From the NCBI GenBank assembly GCA_020746105.1, contig CM036621.1, positions 52,486,264-52,550,263 on the forward strand: DNA of 64,000 nucleotides, read 5' to 3'. The notes below the pieces were generated by a model, which was not told the origin of the DNA, made no database searches, and saw nothing but the letters and a program-made list of their open reading frames with translations. The translations under genes and the position numbers were made by a program. This stretch comes from Trogon surrucura (taxonomy: Eukaryota; Chordata; Aves; Trogoniformes; Trogonidae). This document shows positions 25,050-36,010 of this stretch, one piece after another. Position 1 is the first letter of the stretch. Every line of letters starts with the position of its first letter.

Positions 25050-26406
25050 TGGAAAAAGAATCATAGAATGTTATGGGTTGGAAGGCACCTCTAGAGATCA
25101 TCTAGTCCAACCCTCCTGCCAAAGCAGGATCCCCTAAGGCAGCCACATAGGAACACATCCAGGCAGGTTTTGAAAGTCCTCAGAGAAGGAGACTCCACAA
25201 TCTCTCCGGGCAGCCTGTGCCAGTGCTTTGTCACCCGCATGTAAAAAGTAAATTTTCTCCTCTTGTTGAGGTGGAACTTCCTATGTTCTAACTTAAACCC
25301 ATTATTTCTTGTTCTATTACTGGGCACCATCAAAAAGAGACTGGCACCTTCCTCTTGACACTCGCCCCTCAGATATTTGTATACATTAACAAGATCCTCT
25401 CTCAGCCTTCTTTTTTCAAGACTAAACAGCCCCAGTCTCTCTTCATAGGAGAGATGTTTAAGTCCCTTACTCATCCTCATAGCTCTCCGTTGGACTCTTT
25501 CCAGTAGGTCTCTGTCTCTCTTGAACTGGGGAGCCCAAAACTTGACACAGTATTCCAGGTGCAGTCTCACCAGGGCAGAGTAGAGGGGGAGGAGAACCTT
25601 CCTAGACAAGCGGGACACACTTTTCTTAAAGCACCCCAGGATCCCATTGGCCCTCTTGGCTGCAAGGGCACTTTGCTGTCCCATGGACAATGTACTGTCC
25701 ACTAGGACTCCAAGGTCTTTCCCCATGGCGTTGCTTTGCAGCAGGACATCCCCTAATCTGTACTGGTGCCTGGTGTAGTTCCTCCCCAGATGCAGGACTC
25801 TACACTTGTTCTTATTGAACTTCATGAGGTTCACCTTCACCCAGCTCTCCAGACTCTCCAGATCTCATTGGATGGCAGCACAGCCTTCTGGTGTGTCAGT
25901 CACCCCTTCCAGTTTCATATGATCAGCAAACTTTCTGAGGGTGTACTCTATCCCCTCATACAGGTCATTAATGAAGATATCAGAAAAAACTGGACCCAGT
26001 ACTGATCCCTGGGAAACACCATAGGCCACAGGCCTTCAGCTTGACTCTGTGCCACTGATCACAACCTTCTGAACTCTGTTGCTGAGCCAGTTCACAATCC
26101 ACCTCACAGTCCAATCATCTATCCTGCATTTCTTGAGTTTACCTACGAGGATTTTATGGGGGACAGTATCAAAAGCATTACTGAAGTTGAGGTACATGAC
26201 ATCCACTGCTTTCCCTTCATCTATCCGTTTGGTTACATCTTTATAGAAGGATATCAGATTAGCCAGGCAAGATTTCCCCTTGGTAAATCCATGCTGGCTA
26301 TTCCTGACAACCTTCTTTTCTTCCAGTTGATTAGAGATGGCCTTCAGATTGAGCCACTCCATCATCCCAGGGATGGAGGTGAGGCTGACCAGTCTGTAGT
26401 TTCCAG
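25050..26406 (-). mobile_element. CR1 LINE, 5'-truncated copy with 3' end
   Basis: This minus-strand insertion of about 1.36 kb runs from the first reverse-transcriptase motif (26404) to the CR1 3'UTR and octamer tail (about 25090-25050), where ATTCTATG is followed by a partial ATTCT. Its left end in element coordinates falls at the GNYR motif, the part of ORF2 that also occurs at positions 1-75 of this window. The two copies are nearly identical over the shared stretch of about 40 bases that I compared. A 13-base direct repeat sits at the truncation junction (26403-26415 and 26421-26433). I could not identify a clean target-site duplication by eye. Confidence 0.95.
25091..26404 (-). pseudogene. 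CR1 ORF2, reverse transcriptase and C-terminal region, inactivated
   Basis: The whole segment stays in one reading frame but is broken by two TGA codons, at 26038-26036 and 25867-25865; the second sits where an Arg codon is usual. Reverse-transcriptase motif A, normally YLDFSKAF, reads YLNFSNAF, so the first catalytic Asp is Asn (codon 26188-26186). The FADD box reads FADH, with the second Asp changed to His (25921-25919). [13 protein letters not shown] and FINDLYEG are still recognisable. Past the second stop, 249 open codons (25840-25091) carry the CR1 C-terminal region, including PLYSALVRLHLEYC and GLFSLEKRRLREDL. The natural stop of ORF2 lies at 25093-25091. The copy could not support its own mobilisation. 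Confidence 0.93.
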
Positions 26407-26433
26407 AATAATAAACAACACCAGAATAATAAA
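26403..26433. repeat. 13-bp direct repeat at the CR1 truncation junction
   Basis: CCAGAATAATAAA occurs at 26403-26415 and again at 26421-26433, with 5 bases between. The first copy overlaps the last CR1-derived bases. This may reflect filler DNA or template slippage when the truncated cDNA end was joined. Confidence 0.85.
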
Positions 26434-28110
26434 ACAGCAGCTATTCTTTGCTGGTTACTTGTTTTATTTTGGGTTTTTTTTAATCTCAACATTTTCCTCA
26501 GGAGCTATTTGAATATGCCATCTTAGACCACATCTCTTCAGTCCACTAAATATGCCACTCAATAACCACTGTGATAGATTGCAACAAGACCGCTAAACTA
26601 TCATACTTCTCACTACTGAGCAGATTTCGCGTATCTAATTACGTAACTGCACAGCACAAGAAATCCTAGTAGGCAGGATACTAGTAGACAGGCATGTGTC
26701 CTCTGACGCAACAATTATTAATATCCTAGTAGTCAGATCAATTTTTACTACAGAATTGCAGGTTGTATTCTTATTAATATAAATGTTTACTCTTAGAGAT
26801 AAATATATAAAGCTTTTTATGGCTTCTTACCAGGCCCCTGCTGATGCAATTGGAAAGCTATTCAAGTTATTAATATATAAACACAAATAGTGACATATCA
26901 ATACCTAATAAAATAAAGAAAAATATACTGAAATAATAAAAGCACTACTATAAAAAAAAAACAGTGTTTTAGTAGAATTTTACCACAAACAAGTTATAGA
27001 ATAAATCTCAGAGGAATAAGAGTCAGCTGAATTTTCCTTTTTTTCTATATTTATTCTGCATATTAATTCACATTTATATAGACCATCTGCCCTTTCATAT
27101 ACCTTTGGAATGTCTTTTAATGAGTATGTGAATTGTCTCACCATCCTGAATAATTAAAAAACAGGATATTAAGCTATAAGCATGAAATCTAGCTCTATTA
27201 TTATTATTCTACATTTTTTTCCCAAGTCATGGCTACCAGCTTTATGTGACTGAAATAAAATCTGACTGTTTCCATCTACTTATCCCTCACTTTCAGCTAT
27301 GTAAACTCATCTCAAACTGTAACTAAGTGTCATAAATTAGAGGCACTTACTATATTACAAAATACTTTTCTACATAACTTTAAACACTGTAGGTCATCAG
27401 GTCTTCTTCACTTCTTTTTTACAGAAGCACAAAATATTTTATTTAAAACTGCCTCTAATGGAGAAGTTTTAGTGTTGTGTGGCTTGGGAGTTTTAAGGAA
27501 GTAAAGTTTATAAGGAGCATTACAATCTTCCATTAGACTCAGCAACGTAGTTTAAAAAAAAAAAAACAAAACAGTAAAATGCTGGGTTCACAACTATTCT
27601 TTCAAGTCCAAAATGCAAACCACAACTTTCATGCTGATTACAATTATTAATTCTTGGTTTTCACTATTAACTTGCCCTCCAGTTTTCGATCTCTGGCAGC
27701 TCCCCCCCAGGCCTTCCCCTGTGAATACTCAAGGTTTTACCCTTCCCAGCTACACACTTGTCAGACATGATCCAGCCCAAGATTATTACTTATGTGAGAA
27801 AAACACAGTGAGATTTTCATACTGTGATCCAATGCTTGTTATTTCCACGGCTTTTGGCTCAAGCTTCCCTACCACCTTTTGATTCTATGTGCTCCTAAAT
27901 ACATTTTGAACATGAGGCTTCCTTTTACCAAAATGCAACAAAGATGCCAAGCAGCAGTAAGTGCTTCTTGATTTTCTTTTTTTTTTTTTTTTTTGGCAGT
28001 ATTTAGTTGCAAGTATTAATATCCAACACAGGGGAAAAAACTGCCCCCAAAACAAGCCAAAAAACCTTGAAAGGATAATTGTAGCTATCATGATTATTTG
28101 AAATCTTTGA
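26434..28110. other. AT-rich stretch without a recognised gene
   Basis: Unique AT-rich DNA. It holds an interrupted TTA run near 27195 and an 18-T run at 27977-27994. No gene recognised. Confidence 0.55.
27977..27994. repeat. Homopolymer run, 18 T
   Basis: An uninterrupted run of 18 T. No recognisable retrocopy adjoins it. Confidence 0.9.
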
Positions 28111-28148
28111 TGTCACACAGTAATAAACCTGTCACACAGTAATAAAAA
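28111..28148. repeat. Two-copy tandem repeat, 19 bp
   Basis: The unit TGTCACACAGTAATAAACC (28111-28129) is repeated from 28130 with differences only in its last two bases. Confidence 0.92.
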
Positions 28149-28859
28149 CGTTCAGACTCACAATAGTCAGAAGTGAGTTGAAAATGTTTATAGGAGTACC
28201 ACTTATGATAGGTCACCATGCTGTAGATTTTAAGGAAACACCACAAAAATAGATTGCAAAGAATATCAATATATTCCATACATTTTTACTCCTTTAGCTC
28301 ATTAAACCATAGATGTGTGTTGATTTAATAGCATTTAAGAAACTAGTGCATATTGACTGCAGTTTCAGAAAGTGTAGAAGTATATTGTGCTGTAAACTTT
28401 TGAACATGGGCATAGTTGCTACGTTTTTCGTAAGTTATTGGTTTTATTGTTCTGAAAGCAAAACAGAGTCAGAAAAAGCCAAGCTTGTTTCTCCTACATC
28501 AGTGTTCTACTTAAACTGATAATTCCCAAAATCAAAGCCAGTCACAGATTGATGCCCCAAAATACTCTGAAACTTACAAGGTGTCAGCAATGTGGGAAAC
28601 ATCTACACATCTCAGGACCCCCCTCAACCATCCTTGATGAGACAAAATAATTTTGCTGAGAGCATTTATGATTAAATATTGCAAAATTGAGCCTATGGAG
28701 TGCATTGTCCAGAATACGTAAGATAACAAGTCTGCCCTTAATGAGTAGATTTCTTTATTTCTGCAGAGGACCAACTTGAGTTCCAGTCGTTACTTGCTCC
28801 TGAATGTCATATATAGTTTTTTAGATGTTTGGCTGTTCATAGCAAAATTCATATTTTCT

Positions 28860-29600
28860 TTAATATAATTACATTAACACGATGTGCCATATTAAAACAG
28901 CGATTCTGCACCAGCTTGCATGTTATGCTGCCCCAACAATTACACCATCGTAATGAATAGTCTTGTGGCATAAATGCTCCAACAGCTCTGCAAGTAAACA
29001 GGTGGCAGATAAGATAAACACAGCCCAAGGCACCTGTAGCTTTCTAAAATTATTACTATTAAAGAAAACACCCATGAATATACTTTATCGCTTACACACA
29101 TAGAAACATAGTGCCTTTCAGGTACTCAGTTTTATTTTGTACATTTCACCACGCAGAGGTGGGATTTTTATTTTTTTTTATGTGCGAGTGAAATAGCTCA
29201 ATAAATTCCGAAGGCGAGAGGGTGACAGAAAAATATAACACAATATAGGAAAAGGGACATATGATTTTGTTCATCTGCATGTATAGCATTTATATAGAGC
29301 TGCATCCTCCTTCTATGAAGCAGCAACTATTAACCCCTAGGCAGCCATCACTTCTCTACCTTGTCAGTCAAATAAATGAGGTAATAGCAAGTGAACTGGC
29401 TAGAGCATATAAGCAGTGCTATGCCTAAAATAATAATTTCCAACACTGCGCTGCGGTGAGAAAATACAAACCAGAGCGACAGCAAGAATCGGCATTCCCT
29501 CTCCCTTTTGTCAAGTAGCACTAATGTTATCATAAAAATGGAGATGCACGCAACACACTGATCGGCACAGAGGTTCTACACCAAGCATAGGTTAGCTATT
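28860..29600. promoter_or_regulatory. Candidate conserved non-coding or enhancer block
   Basis: This stretch is non-repetitive, of intermediate GC, and dense in transcription-factor-like motifs. The clearest cluster is at 28994-29020: a forkhead-type GTAAACA overlapping an E-box CAGGTG, then AGATAAG (GATA type) and a second forkhead-type ATAAACA, all within 27 bases. Isolated CpGs are kept at several places (29210-29216, 29448-29454, 29475-29491). No open frame explains these features. The call is an inference from motif density and texture; conservation cannot be tested from one sequence. Confidence 0.25.
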
Positions 29601-29807
29601 AAGATCATCATGACAGACATCGCTTATTTATTTGTTTCATTGTCTTCGAAGACCGCAGAGACAGACAACACATCATAGCTGTTAAATAACAGCACAGTAG
29701 AAAGTAGCTGGTACTACATGCCCAGCTTTAGTCCCTGTTATTCTGCTACTGATCAACACTTAGAACTAATGACTTCTGCAGCAAACTGGAGAATGAGGAA
29801 CACTTAC

Positions 29808-29979
29808 CAAAAAAATTACCTATACTAAGTTTGAGAAGGATGGCTGCTGACATGTATGATCTTCCAGAGTACAAACGTTCGTTGGTAGTAACACTTAACC
29901 GCTGGACCCCGCCATTTCTTTCAAGCCTGCTCAAAGCACTGAATGAGGTGACAGGCGGATGATGTAACCCAGCTCCCAC
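29808..29979 (-). other. Candidate internal exon (splice-site bounded, one open frame)
   Basis: On the minus strand a pyrimidine-rich tract ending in CAG (29982-29980) opens a 172-base segment. It closes at a strong donor, G|GTAAGTG, with the GT at 29807-29806; a weaker alternative donor, GTAATT, gives an end at 29820. Only one of the three frames is open across the segment. It would encode about 57 residues containing ERNGGVQRLSVTTNERLYSG, a soluble-looking stretch without obvious domain motifs. Two frames contain stops. I do not recognise the peptide, and acceptor-donor pairs like this also occur by chance or in non-coding RNA exons. No partner exon was identified nearby. Confidence 0.3.
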
Positions 29980-30006
29980 CTGAAGGAAGACAGATGAACT
30001 GAACAA

Positions 30007-33000
30007 AAACGCTTACTGTTTACAGCAGATTGTTTTCATATCTTGAGTCTTAAACCAAGACAGTGAACTGTCTGCGATTTTTAAAATACACTGAGCACAC
30101 TGAAATCTTTTAAAATGGTTTTATTAGAAAAGCAACCAAGTCTTCATCTGTATTTTGTAACAAACACCGCTACCAGTATCTGAAATAGAAAACTGATTTA
30201 CACCTGGCTATGGCCATACTGCCAGCTCTAGTCTAATGTTCTACATATTTAATTTTTGGCATTATTTTTCTGATGATCATCTTCATTCCTCCTATTGTGT
30301 TCCACAGCCCCATTTAGTAATGGCTTTGCTTTTACTTGTTTTGACTCTTTCCTCACTTTTTTCAAAATATCTCAGTCCTTATCAACCCAAAACACTCCTG
30401 CTCATTTTATTTATCTCTGGCAGTTGTCTCAGTTTGGCAGCTCTAAAATTAGAGAATCCACATGACAACGTGGTATCGTTTCATAAGCTGGTCAAGCTTG
30501 TTAAAAAATGTGCCTGCCCATCACTACCAAGAAAATTAGCTTGACTTTACCACCTTAATTCTAGGGCACATTTATCCACAACAAAAAAAAAACAAACAAA
30601 AAAAACCCAAAAAACAGTGTATGTTATTGACATAGCAATTATGGACTGCTGGCTCTATCAGCAGGGAAGAGCACAGGGCTGGAATAGGAAGGTTGTTTCC
30701 AGTCAGAGGTGAGGGTCACTGAGGTGATGCAGAGGCAGAAAAAGACTGTAGCATGGAAGATGCTGCTCCTGTCTTCCTACAAGTGGGAAGATTGTGGAAA
30801 AAGACTCGAAGCACTTTGGCCTCCGAGACCTGTTCTCTCACACCCAGCTAATAAAAGTTACAGCTTTAAAACTTTCTACATGTTCCCTTTTGCAGAAAGT
30901 TGTATATTTTTACAATCACTATACTAGGAAAAAAAAACAAAAACCTACAAATCAAAGCCTCCACAGAAACAAACCCACAACAAAACAGACAAAAAACTGA
31001 AAAGACTAAGGAATAGTAAGCACCACAAGGGAGAAGATGCAATCTGAATATGTTGATGTAAAATTTTGGATCACATTTTCGTTTTCCTGCCTCCTTCCTC
31101 TTACTGAGTGAGAAATACCACACACGCTTTTGCTTATCAGAATTAATCCTCTTCTGCTTTTCCTCAGGACTTCATTTTTCCCTTCCTCTTATTCTACAAA
31201 GTGAGCTTATTAATCTGAATGAAGTGACATAAAAAGAAAGCTCTGTAATATGCTGCTATCAACTCCAGTGGGATATCAGTGAACTTCATCCTGGCTTAAA
31301 TGGACTTCTGAAGGATGCCCATGCACCCTGTGTGTGCTAATACACAGAAGAACAGAAAGCAACAGCATGAGGAATAAAAGCAACATGCCCGCAGCTAGAA
31401 AACCAAGCGAGGCAAAGGCAGCAGCTGCAGTTACACGCGTGGCAGCATCAATGCCAAGCAGTAGGCTCTCACTCTGTGTAAATCTGTACAGTCATCTCCA
31501 GCCACGTTTGGTGTTCACAGAAGTTGAAGGACACTCTGGAAGTTCTGTTCCATAGGACAGTTGTTAGTACAGGACTAACAGAAGTTGCTTGGCATGCCAA
31601 AGCAGACTTCAGAAAAGCCTGGGTTACTGACATCAAATTATTTCCTTTTCCATATGCTTCCCTACTCAATAATTCTAGCACTTAAAAAGGTTTATTACTG
31701 AAAAAAGAATGAAATCCATTCACTGAAATCACCAAGTACAGGAACCCCTGCCATGTTCGAATAATATGGTATCAAAATTAATTTCACAACTGATACTGAA
31801 TCTGCTTTTTATAAGAACATACAAGTAAGCACTGCAGTTTATTTTATCCCTAATCTTTTACAGTAAGCAGTGCCTCTGCGATTTGACACTAGCTTACAGA
31901 TATAGGGGGGTGGAGGGGAATAGAGAAGAAAAAGAAAGATATGCTTTGTGCATATGCTTGAGTTCCCTACTTAGAGGTGACCTCTATGTGCATTGTCATA
32001 GGAAATTTCCTCCCTTAAACTTTGAGGAATTTGCTTATCGAGTGTACAGTCCTTAACAGTGATTACGCAATTTAATCTTTCCTGAAAGCTAAGTTACCAT
32101 GTCTTTTATGATGTATGCTCAGACTCCCTCGTGAAAGGTTTATGAATTGTTGTTTCTAACTCTTACCCATCATTCAGAAATGCTTAGAGTAGCATTATGA
32201 AGCATAAAGTGTCATTCTGAAGAGGACAAAACTGAGCACAGAAACAACAAAAATTAATTAGATTGCAATGTTTAACCAAAGAAATGGCACTTTTTCCTTT
32301 GTAGATATCTAAATAAATTGTTATGGGGGTAAAGTAACTTTCATTTAAAAACTACTCCTATCACAAATCCTACTACTTCACAAATAAACCAAGATCCCAC
32401 ATTTATCTTGACAAATTATTGCAAAAGTTATTGCTTAATAGTTTGTTTACATCAGTTCATGGTTTTTGCTCTGTGGAGATTGGCAGGCTCTTTGGTATCT
32501 TGGTAATTACATTTGGAAGTTCTAACAGATAAAATGGATTAAACAAGAGAAGCACACTTACACATGCATGCGTGTGATATGTTGCAAAAGGGCAATAGGA
32601 GGAGGAAGAGAAGGAAATCTGCAGGGTAAAGAAGGGGGAGAAGCTAAAAAGGTCAGTGGCACAGAGCCCATGAAATGCAGAGGGAAACAAATACCAGAAA
32701 AGAAAGAAGAATGAAGAAAAGAATAAATTTAACAGTAATTCAGTCAAATGTTACATGTTAAAGTTTTACAGTGCAAACCTTTCAGTTTAAACACAATTGA
32801 AACAAAAGACAATGAATTAAAGCAGCTAAGAAAGAAAATATGGAACAATAAGAAAACAGTTTGAAATAAAATACTGGTGTGCAAAACAAGTTAAAACAAG
32901 ACATAATATGTCTGTGTTAAAAACGTGTCACAGGATGAATCAAGTTTCTTTTGTGTTTTAAATGCAGTTATACCAAAGTATGTTTTTGGACTAGCTGCCT

Positions 33001-33539
33001 GGACTTCTACCAGGAATGGATCTTAAGGAAGGTACAAGTCCACAATTTTATTGCATGCCATACAAGAGCAGAGCTATGGATTTAATCTTAAAGGCTTCTG
33101 AGCACTGTCAAATAATTCAACCTTGCTTGATGATCGACGTCTGCTACTTCAGTGGAGCAATCGCACAGCTAGGCAGGCATCTCACAGGATGCCTTGAAAG
33201 AATTTGGGGTCTGCAGTTCCAAGTTCATAAGAAAGGCTCAGAAAATAGAAGAGTATTATTCACCTTAAAGTAAAACCAAAACGCAACCACAGTTCCACCT
33301 TTTAGTAGTAGCAGACTCTTAGTAGCCGATTATCTTAAAGATCACTTTTAGACATAATACATGCTGATTACTGACCACAAGGCTTCTAAAATGCCAGGAA
33401 TACTGAGAAGCAATGAGAAGTGTGAGAAGAAATTGAGATTTCATTTCTCTGGGAAGCTATGCCTCCATTTACGTGCCTTGCTGTTTACATAAGAACGTTT
33501 CTGTGTTATTAAGAAAAGTTAAGCAAACATCCAACAGAT
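30007..33539. other. AT-rich stretch without a recognised gene
   Basis: It contains A-rich low-complexity tracts (30580-30616 and 30929-30997) and a purine-rich G-tract near 31905-31920. A slightly GC-richer patch at 31380-31460 contains several GCA/GCAG repeats and an ACGCGT. No gene, element or confident exon is recognised. Confidence 0.5.
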
Positions 33540-34025
33540 ATGTTTGGGGATCTGGTGCTCCGTCCCCACCTTCTGTGGCGTACTGTCTTCTGCAGAGCAG
33601 GCATGAAGATTCCTAAGTGCTGCCTTATGCCTTCTGGCCCATTTCTGGATCAAACCCAGGTCCTCTAATTGACGCTGCATTAGCTTGTTACTTCGGGCAG
33701 AGCTAATGGCATCTGAGGTGATCAGTCATTCCCACTGTTCTCTGCGAGTGGGAGTGAACGTCTGAACTAGTAAATGCTGATCTCCCGCTCCTCTTCGTCA
33801 CAGCACATACCAAATGGGAGCAGTTCTGTTTAGAGCTAGGAAAATTACAGTCTCTGATATTGTTAGGACATTATTTATGGCAAATTTGCTTCCACCTGTG
33901 CTGCTAATTGTGAACATTTAGAGTCATCATTCAGTGTGGCTACAGGGGATCACAAAGTAATAAGGTAACATGGAGACAGACAGTCGGGCAACCACATTGA
34001 TACCTTTGCATTTCTTGTCCACATG
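33540..34025. promoter_or_regulatory. Candidate conserved non-coding element
   Basis: About 480 bases of non-repetitive, intermediate-GC DNA with homeodomain-core motifs (CTAATTG near 33665, GCTAATGG near 33703, CTAATTG near 33904), an E-box CACCTG near 33894 and retained CpGs. No open frame of note runs through it. The texture is typical of deeply conserved non-coding elements near developmental genes, but that is an impression, not a measurement. Confidence 0.22.
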
Positions 34026-35924
34026 CTCTTTGCTTAGGACAGAACAAAAAAATAAAATAAAAATTTTAGTCTCAACTTACTGATTTGAATATGGATTTGA
34101 TTCAAAAGTACATGGTACTCTTAACACTGTGAAGTTAAACAGAAAGATGATCTCTCCAAATAATCCAAAATATTGTCTTCCTTGACTCACGATTATCATT
34201 TGTACCCTACTCATAAGTCATACACATCTACAAAATTCATCTGCTGTATTTTTTCATTTCTAAAAGTTTACCTTTAGGCATGGACAGGTAGTACATTTAT
34301 TCTGGTTTTATTTTCAAATTTCAAGAAAAAAGTTAACCATTATGTATTGTTATGTTTATTTTTGACGATTTATAAATTTGTTGTTTCAATATTTATATGA
34401 ACTGTATGGCGATTAAACGTATTAGAGGAGACCTAGGAATAGTTTTCTAATCATATTGTCTAACATCACGAGTACAGGGCTTTCATGTCTGCTGATATCA
34501 CATTACCTAGAGCATGTCGCAAGTCCACCACTTGTCATTTGTTAGCAGCACAGCAACTGGGAGAATATCCTGCCAGTATCCCAAATAATTTACCTGTGAT
34601 TCACCTGAGGTGGTGAACATAACTGTTTTAGATACACTCAATACATTTATAGATGACAGAGGTAAACAAATCATTGTTTGGGCTTTTAGTTATTTCCTTG
34701 TTAATGGGATTTTTTTTGCATCAGACGTTCATTTCTTTTCTCAACTCTGCAATAAACTTTTTCCCCAAATGAGTCAAAGCATCAACAGTGCACAGGCCTG
34801 CACAGAAGAGAATGCAGAAATTGCACGATTCAGAGTCTTGAATACAGATATAAAACATAATATAAATAAAGGCAGTAAAGACTCAGTATAACGAAAACAT
34901 TTTTAAAAGAAGCCTTTCTGCTTGACTCCTTAGGGACACGTGATGCTGTATCACAGTGAGATAGCCAATGATCAGATTAGAAATCTCAGCCACCAGGCTG
35001 GTTCACAAAGTGCGTATGCCACAGTCTGCCACCGTCACTGAAAAAGAGCCACTTCAAATGAAATAAAAACAACGCTGCTTGTGTAAGTCCTTTCAGCTTT
35101 GTTTCTTTCTGTGTCACAATGAGTCTCTCTACCATATCTTGATTTCTGTTGCATGTTTACAAATATGAGCATTAGTTGTGCCACACAGAGAAAAGCTGTG
35201 CCTCTGCAATTTCACATATAATTAATTCCTTAAGGCTACAAAAAAGGGAGGAGAAATCTGCCTGAAGATTTGAAGTGTGTGCAATAGGTTGGAGGGCAGC
35301 TGGAGGTGATCCAGCGTGTATCATTCACTTTACTGCATCTTGGATCCTGGTGCAAGCAGAATGCACAATAATAAAACAGACAACTAAGTAAACTATCAAC
35401 TATCAAGTTAGAATACTACGAAAAATAAAAAAGGGTCATTTCTGACTCACAGTTTAGAAAATTGCATCCTTAATATTCCTGAATTATAAAAGAGGAGGAC
35501 TCTTCAAATCAAGTAATAAACAGTTCCATTTATCTTGAACTGTTTAATGTAAGTCAAAGCATAACAACATTGTACATTAGTAAAATACACATAGAAGCTC
35601 TAACCACCAGCATGACTAATATAATGTGTTGCGGCACTGAGGGCACTGTTGTATTATAAATATTCATTCAAATGGTAATTTATTATAGTGACATTGCACC
35701 TGCAGGAAAAATATGTTCAGAAAACCCAAAATGTTTTAATAAATAATGAAGGCAAACAACCTAAGCACTACATAAATGTATTTGATGCATTAACTTTGTT
35801 ACTTACTGATAAATATAAAGTGACGCATAATATTCCTGGTCATCACCATTATCACAGGACAACTACATTAGGTTTTCTTTGTATTCAAATTTGTTAATGA
35901 TGGTTAATAGCCTTTTAAATTTCC
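34026..35924. other. AT-rich stretch without a recognised gene
   Basis: Unique AT-rich DNA. Open frames up to 93 codons look like chance. No repeat family recognised. Confidence 0.55.
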
Positions 35925-36010
35925 CACCGTTGCCCCGACACCGCCCAGGTCTCGTAAGTGTCGCTTGCAAGATCTGTCCGCTCCAGACAGGTCTCTCCGC
36001 TCCCCCAGCA
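35925..36010. promoter_or_regulatory. Small CpG-rich islet
   Basis: Seven CpG dinucleotides fall within 72 bases (at 35928, 35936, 35942, 35953, 35962, 35979 and 35998) at about 60% GC, while CpG is almost absent for kilobases around. It is too short for a classical CpG island. It might be an unmethylated promoter or enhancer core, or a fragment of a relatively young GC-rich element. A donor-like CTCGTAAGT occurs at about 35951-35959. Confidence 0.35.

Noticed and set aside
24787-25137. 116-codon plus-strand frame
   Set aside because: Its end is antisense CR1 3'UTR and ORF2, and its beginning is unremarkable AT-rich DNA.
25766-26512. Plus-strand open frames over the second CR1 copy
   Set aside because: They are antisense shadows of the CR1 reverse transcriptase.
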